Positions 63,177-64,000 of a DNA stretch of 64,000 nt are shown here, in pieces. The translations under genes were made by a program, and so were the position numbers. The notes below the pieces were generated by a model that searched no databases, was not told the DNA's origin, and worked only from the letters and a program-made list of their open reading frames with translations. This DNA comes from Puniceibacterium confluentis. Lineage in GTDB: Bacteria > Pseudomonadota > Alphaproteobacteria > Rhodobacterales > Rhodobacteraceae. Location of the stretch: the NCBI RefSeq assembly GCF_007923445.1, contig NZ_VOJI01000014.1, forward strand, positions 1 through 64,000. Direction: 5' to 3'. How positions within the stretch are numbered: position 1 is the first letter of the stretch; each line of letters begins with the position of its first letter.

Positions 63177-64000
63177 ATGACCGAGGAAACCTTTCCTTCC
63201 ACTCACCCCCTACTCCCACCCACCTCGGAAGAAGATCGGCTGTCCTGGCTTCGTCTCTTGCGCTCTCGCCGGGTCGGCATCTCGACCTTCTACCGGCTGA
63301 TGGCGGATCATGGCTCGGCCCAGGCCGCGCTTGATGCACTGCCCGGGATCGCCGCCGATGCAGGTGTCACCAATTACAGCATTTGCCCGGAGGGCGTGGT
63401 GCATGCCGAACTCAAGGCTGCACGCCATGCCCGGGCGCGACTGATCTGCCGCGGAGAGCCGGTGTATCCGGCGGCGCTGTGCGATCTGGACGATGCGCCG
63501 CCGATGCTGTGGTCGGTGGGCGATGCGGCTGTTCTGAACAAGCCGGTTGTCGCTCTGGTCGGCGCACGCAATGCCTCGTCGCTCGGCATCCGCATGGCCA
63601 AGGCGCTGGCCCAGGGATTGGGTGAAGAAGGCTATGTTGTAGTCTCTGGCCTCGCCCGCGGCATCGACACCGTGGCACACCTCGCCTGTCTTGCAACCGG
63701 CACCATTGCGGTCATGGCTGGCGGGGTCGACGTCATCTATCCGTCCGAGAACACCAAACTCGGAGAGGACATCATTGCCACCGGCGGGTTGCGCGTCAGT
63801 GAGCAGCCAATCGCCACCCAGCCCCAGGCGCGGCACTTTCCCGCCCGCAACCGCATCATTTCCGGTCTTGCCCGGGCTGTGGTGGTGGTCGAGGCGGCAG
63901 GCAAGTCCGGTTCGCTCATCACCGCACGCTGTGCGCTGGATCAGGGTCGCGAGGTGATGGCCGTGCCGGGGCATCCCTTCGACGCCCGGGCGGCCGGATG
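63177..64000 (+). CDS. dprA: DNA processing protein DprA, 3' end outside window
   Basis: 274 codons are visible and open to the right edge. N-terminal helical (SAM/HhH-like) domain RLSWLRLLRSRRVGISTFYRL, then the Rossmann domain with VALVGARNASSLGIRMAKALAQGL near 125, VVSGLARGIDTVAHLACL near 160, GGVDVIYPSEN, FPARNRIISGLARAVVVVEAA and GSLITARCALDQGREVMAVPG. It loads RecA on incoming single-stranded DNA. GGAG precedes the ATG. Confidence 0.93.
   Translation, partial: MTEETFPSTHPLLPPTSEEDRLSWLRLLRSRRVGISTFYRLMADHGSAQAALDALPGIAADAGVTNYSICPEGVVHAELKAARHARARLICRGEPVYPAALCDLDDAPPMLWSVGDAAVLNKPVVALVGARNASSLGIRMAKALAQGLGEEGYVVVSGLARGIDTVAHLACLATGTIAVMAGGVDVIYPSENTKLGEDIIATGGLRVSEQPIATQPQARHFPARNRIISGLARAVVVVEAAGKSGSLITARCALDQGREVMAVPGHPFDARAAG

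Overview
The window comes from a high-GC alphaproteobacterium of the Rhodobacteraceae / Roseobacter type. The evidence is the smo-type polyol operon, the Tad pilus locus with its characteristic companion ATPase, the aa3 oxidase (cta) operon followed by surf1, thrC and an M16 peptidase, dense ATGA-type gene overlaps, and codon use. No CRISPR array, rRNA or prophage was seen. The only mobile element is a truncated IS5-type transposase end at the left edge. One tRNA (anticodon CAT) lies at about 37.5 kb.

Layout. 1-0.1 kb: IS fragment. 0.3-11.5 kb: polyol utilisation: a membrane protein, a HAD phosphatase, a SorC-type regulator, the sorbitol/mannitol ABC importer smoE-smoF-smoG-smoK with a 34-codon micro-ORF between the two permeases, sorbitol dehydrogenase smoS, mannitol 2-dehydrogenase mtlK, and convergent xylB. 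11.6-15.7 kb: a three-gene AttEFGH-like ABC export system (ATPase, FtsX-type permease, CrtC-like lipocalin protein). 15.9-34.3 kb: a large divergent aromatic catabolic island. Its left arm encodes a PhzS-like FAD monooxygenase, a cupin, a LivKHMGF-type importer and a kynurenine-formamidase-like hydrolase. Its right arm encodes the fused anthraniloyl-CoA monooxygenase/reductase, an SDR, a MarR regulator, enoyl-CoA hydratase, acyl-CoA dehydrogenase, tryptophan 2,3-dioxygenase, 2-aminobenzoate-CoA ligase, a second cupin, a class-B-like flavin monooxygenase, a 4HBT thioesterase and a RidA-like deaminase. A perfect 10-bp inverted repeat sits in the divergent promoter.

34.4-37.4 kb: a small lipoprotein and an orphan membrane hybrid histidine kinase. 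37.7-50.1 kb: a Tad/Flp pilus locus read on the minus strand from three tandem Flp pilin genes through cpaB, cpaC, an OmpA-like lipoprotein, cpaE, cpaF, tadB, tadC, two TPR lipoproteins, cpaA and an AAA ATPase. The pilin genes are separated by strong hairpins. 50.5-57.7 kb: lytic transglycosylase, FAD-linked oxidase, MBL-fold hydrolase, GNAT acetyltransferase, M16 peptidase, threonine synthase and Surf1. 57.9-61.4 kb: cytochrome c oxidase subunits and assembly factors (ctaC, ctaB, a 57-aa membrane protein, ctaG, ctaE). 61.6-64 kb: tldD and the 5' part of dprA.

How it fits together. The first block imports sugar alcohols and oxidises them to ketoses, with xylulokinase for the pentulose branch. 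The aromatic island reads as tryptophan or kynurenine to anthranilate, then CoA activation, dearomatising oxygenation and beta-oxidation-like steps. Kynureninase is not in the window, and the two cupins and two additional flavin monooxygenases have no assigned step. I consider this island, with its cupin pair and palindromic operator, the most interesting system here. The Tad locus, with near-identical tandem pilins carrying Asp at mature position +5 and an RNA hairpin after each, is second.
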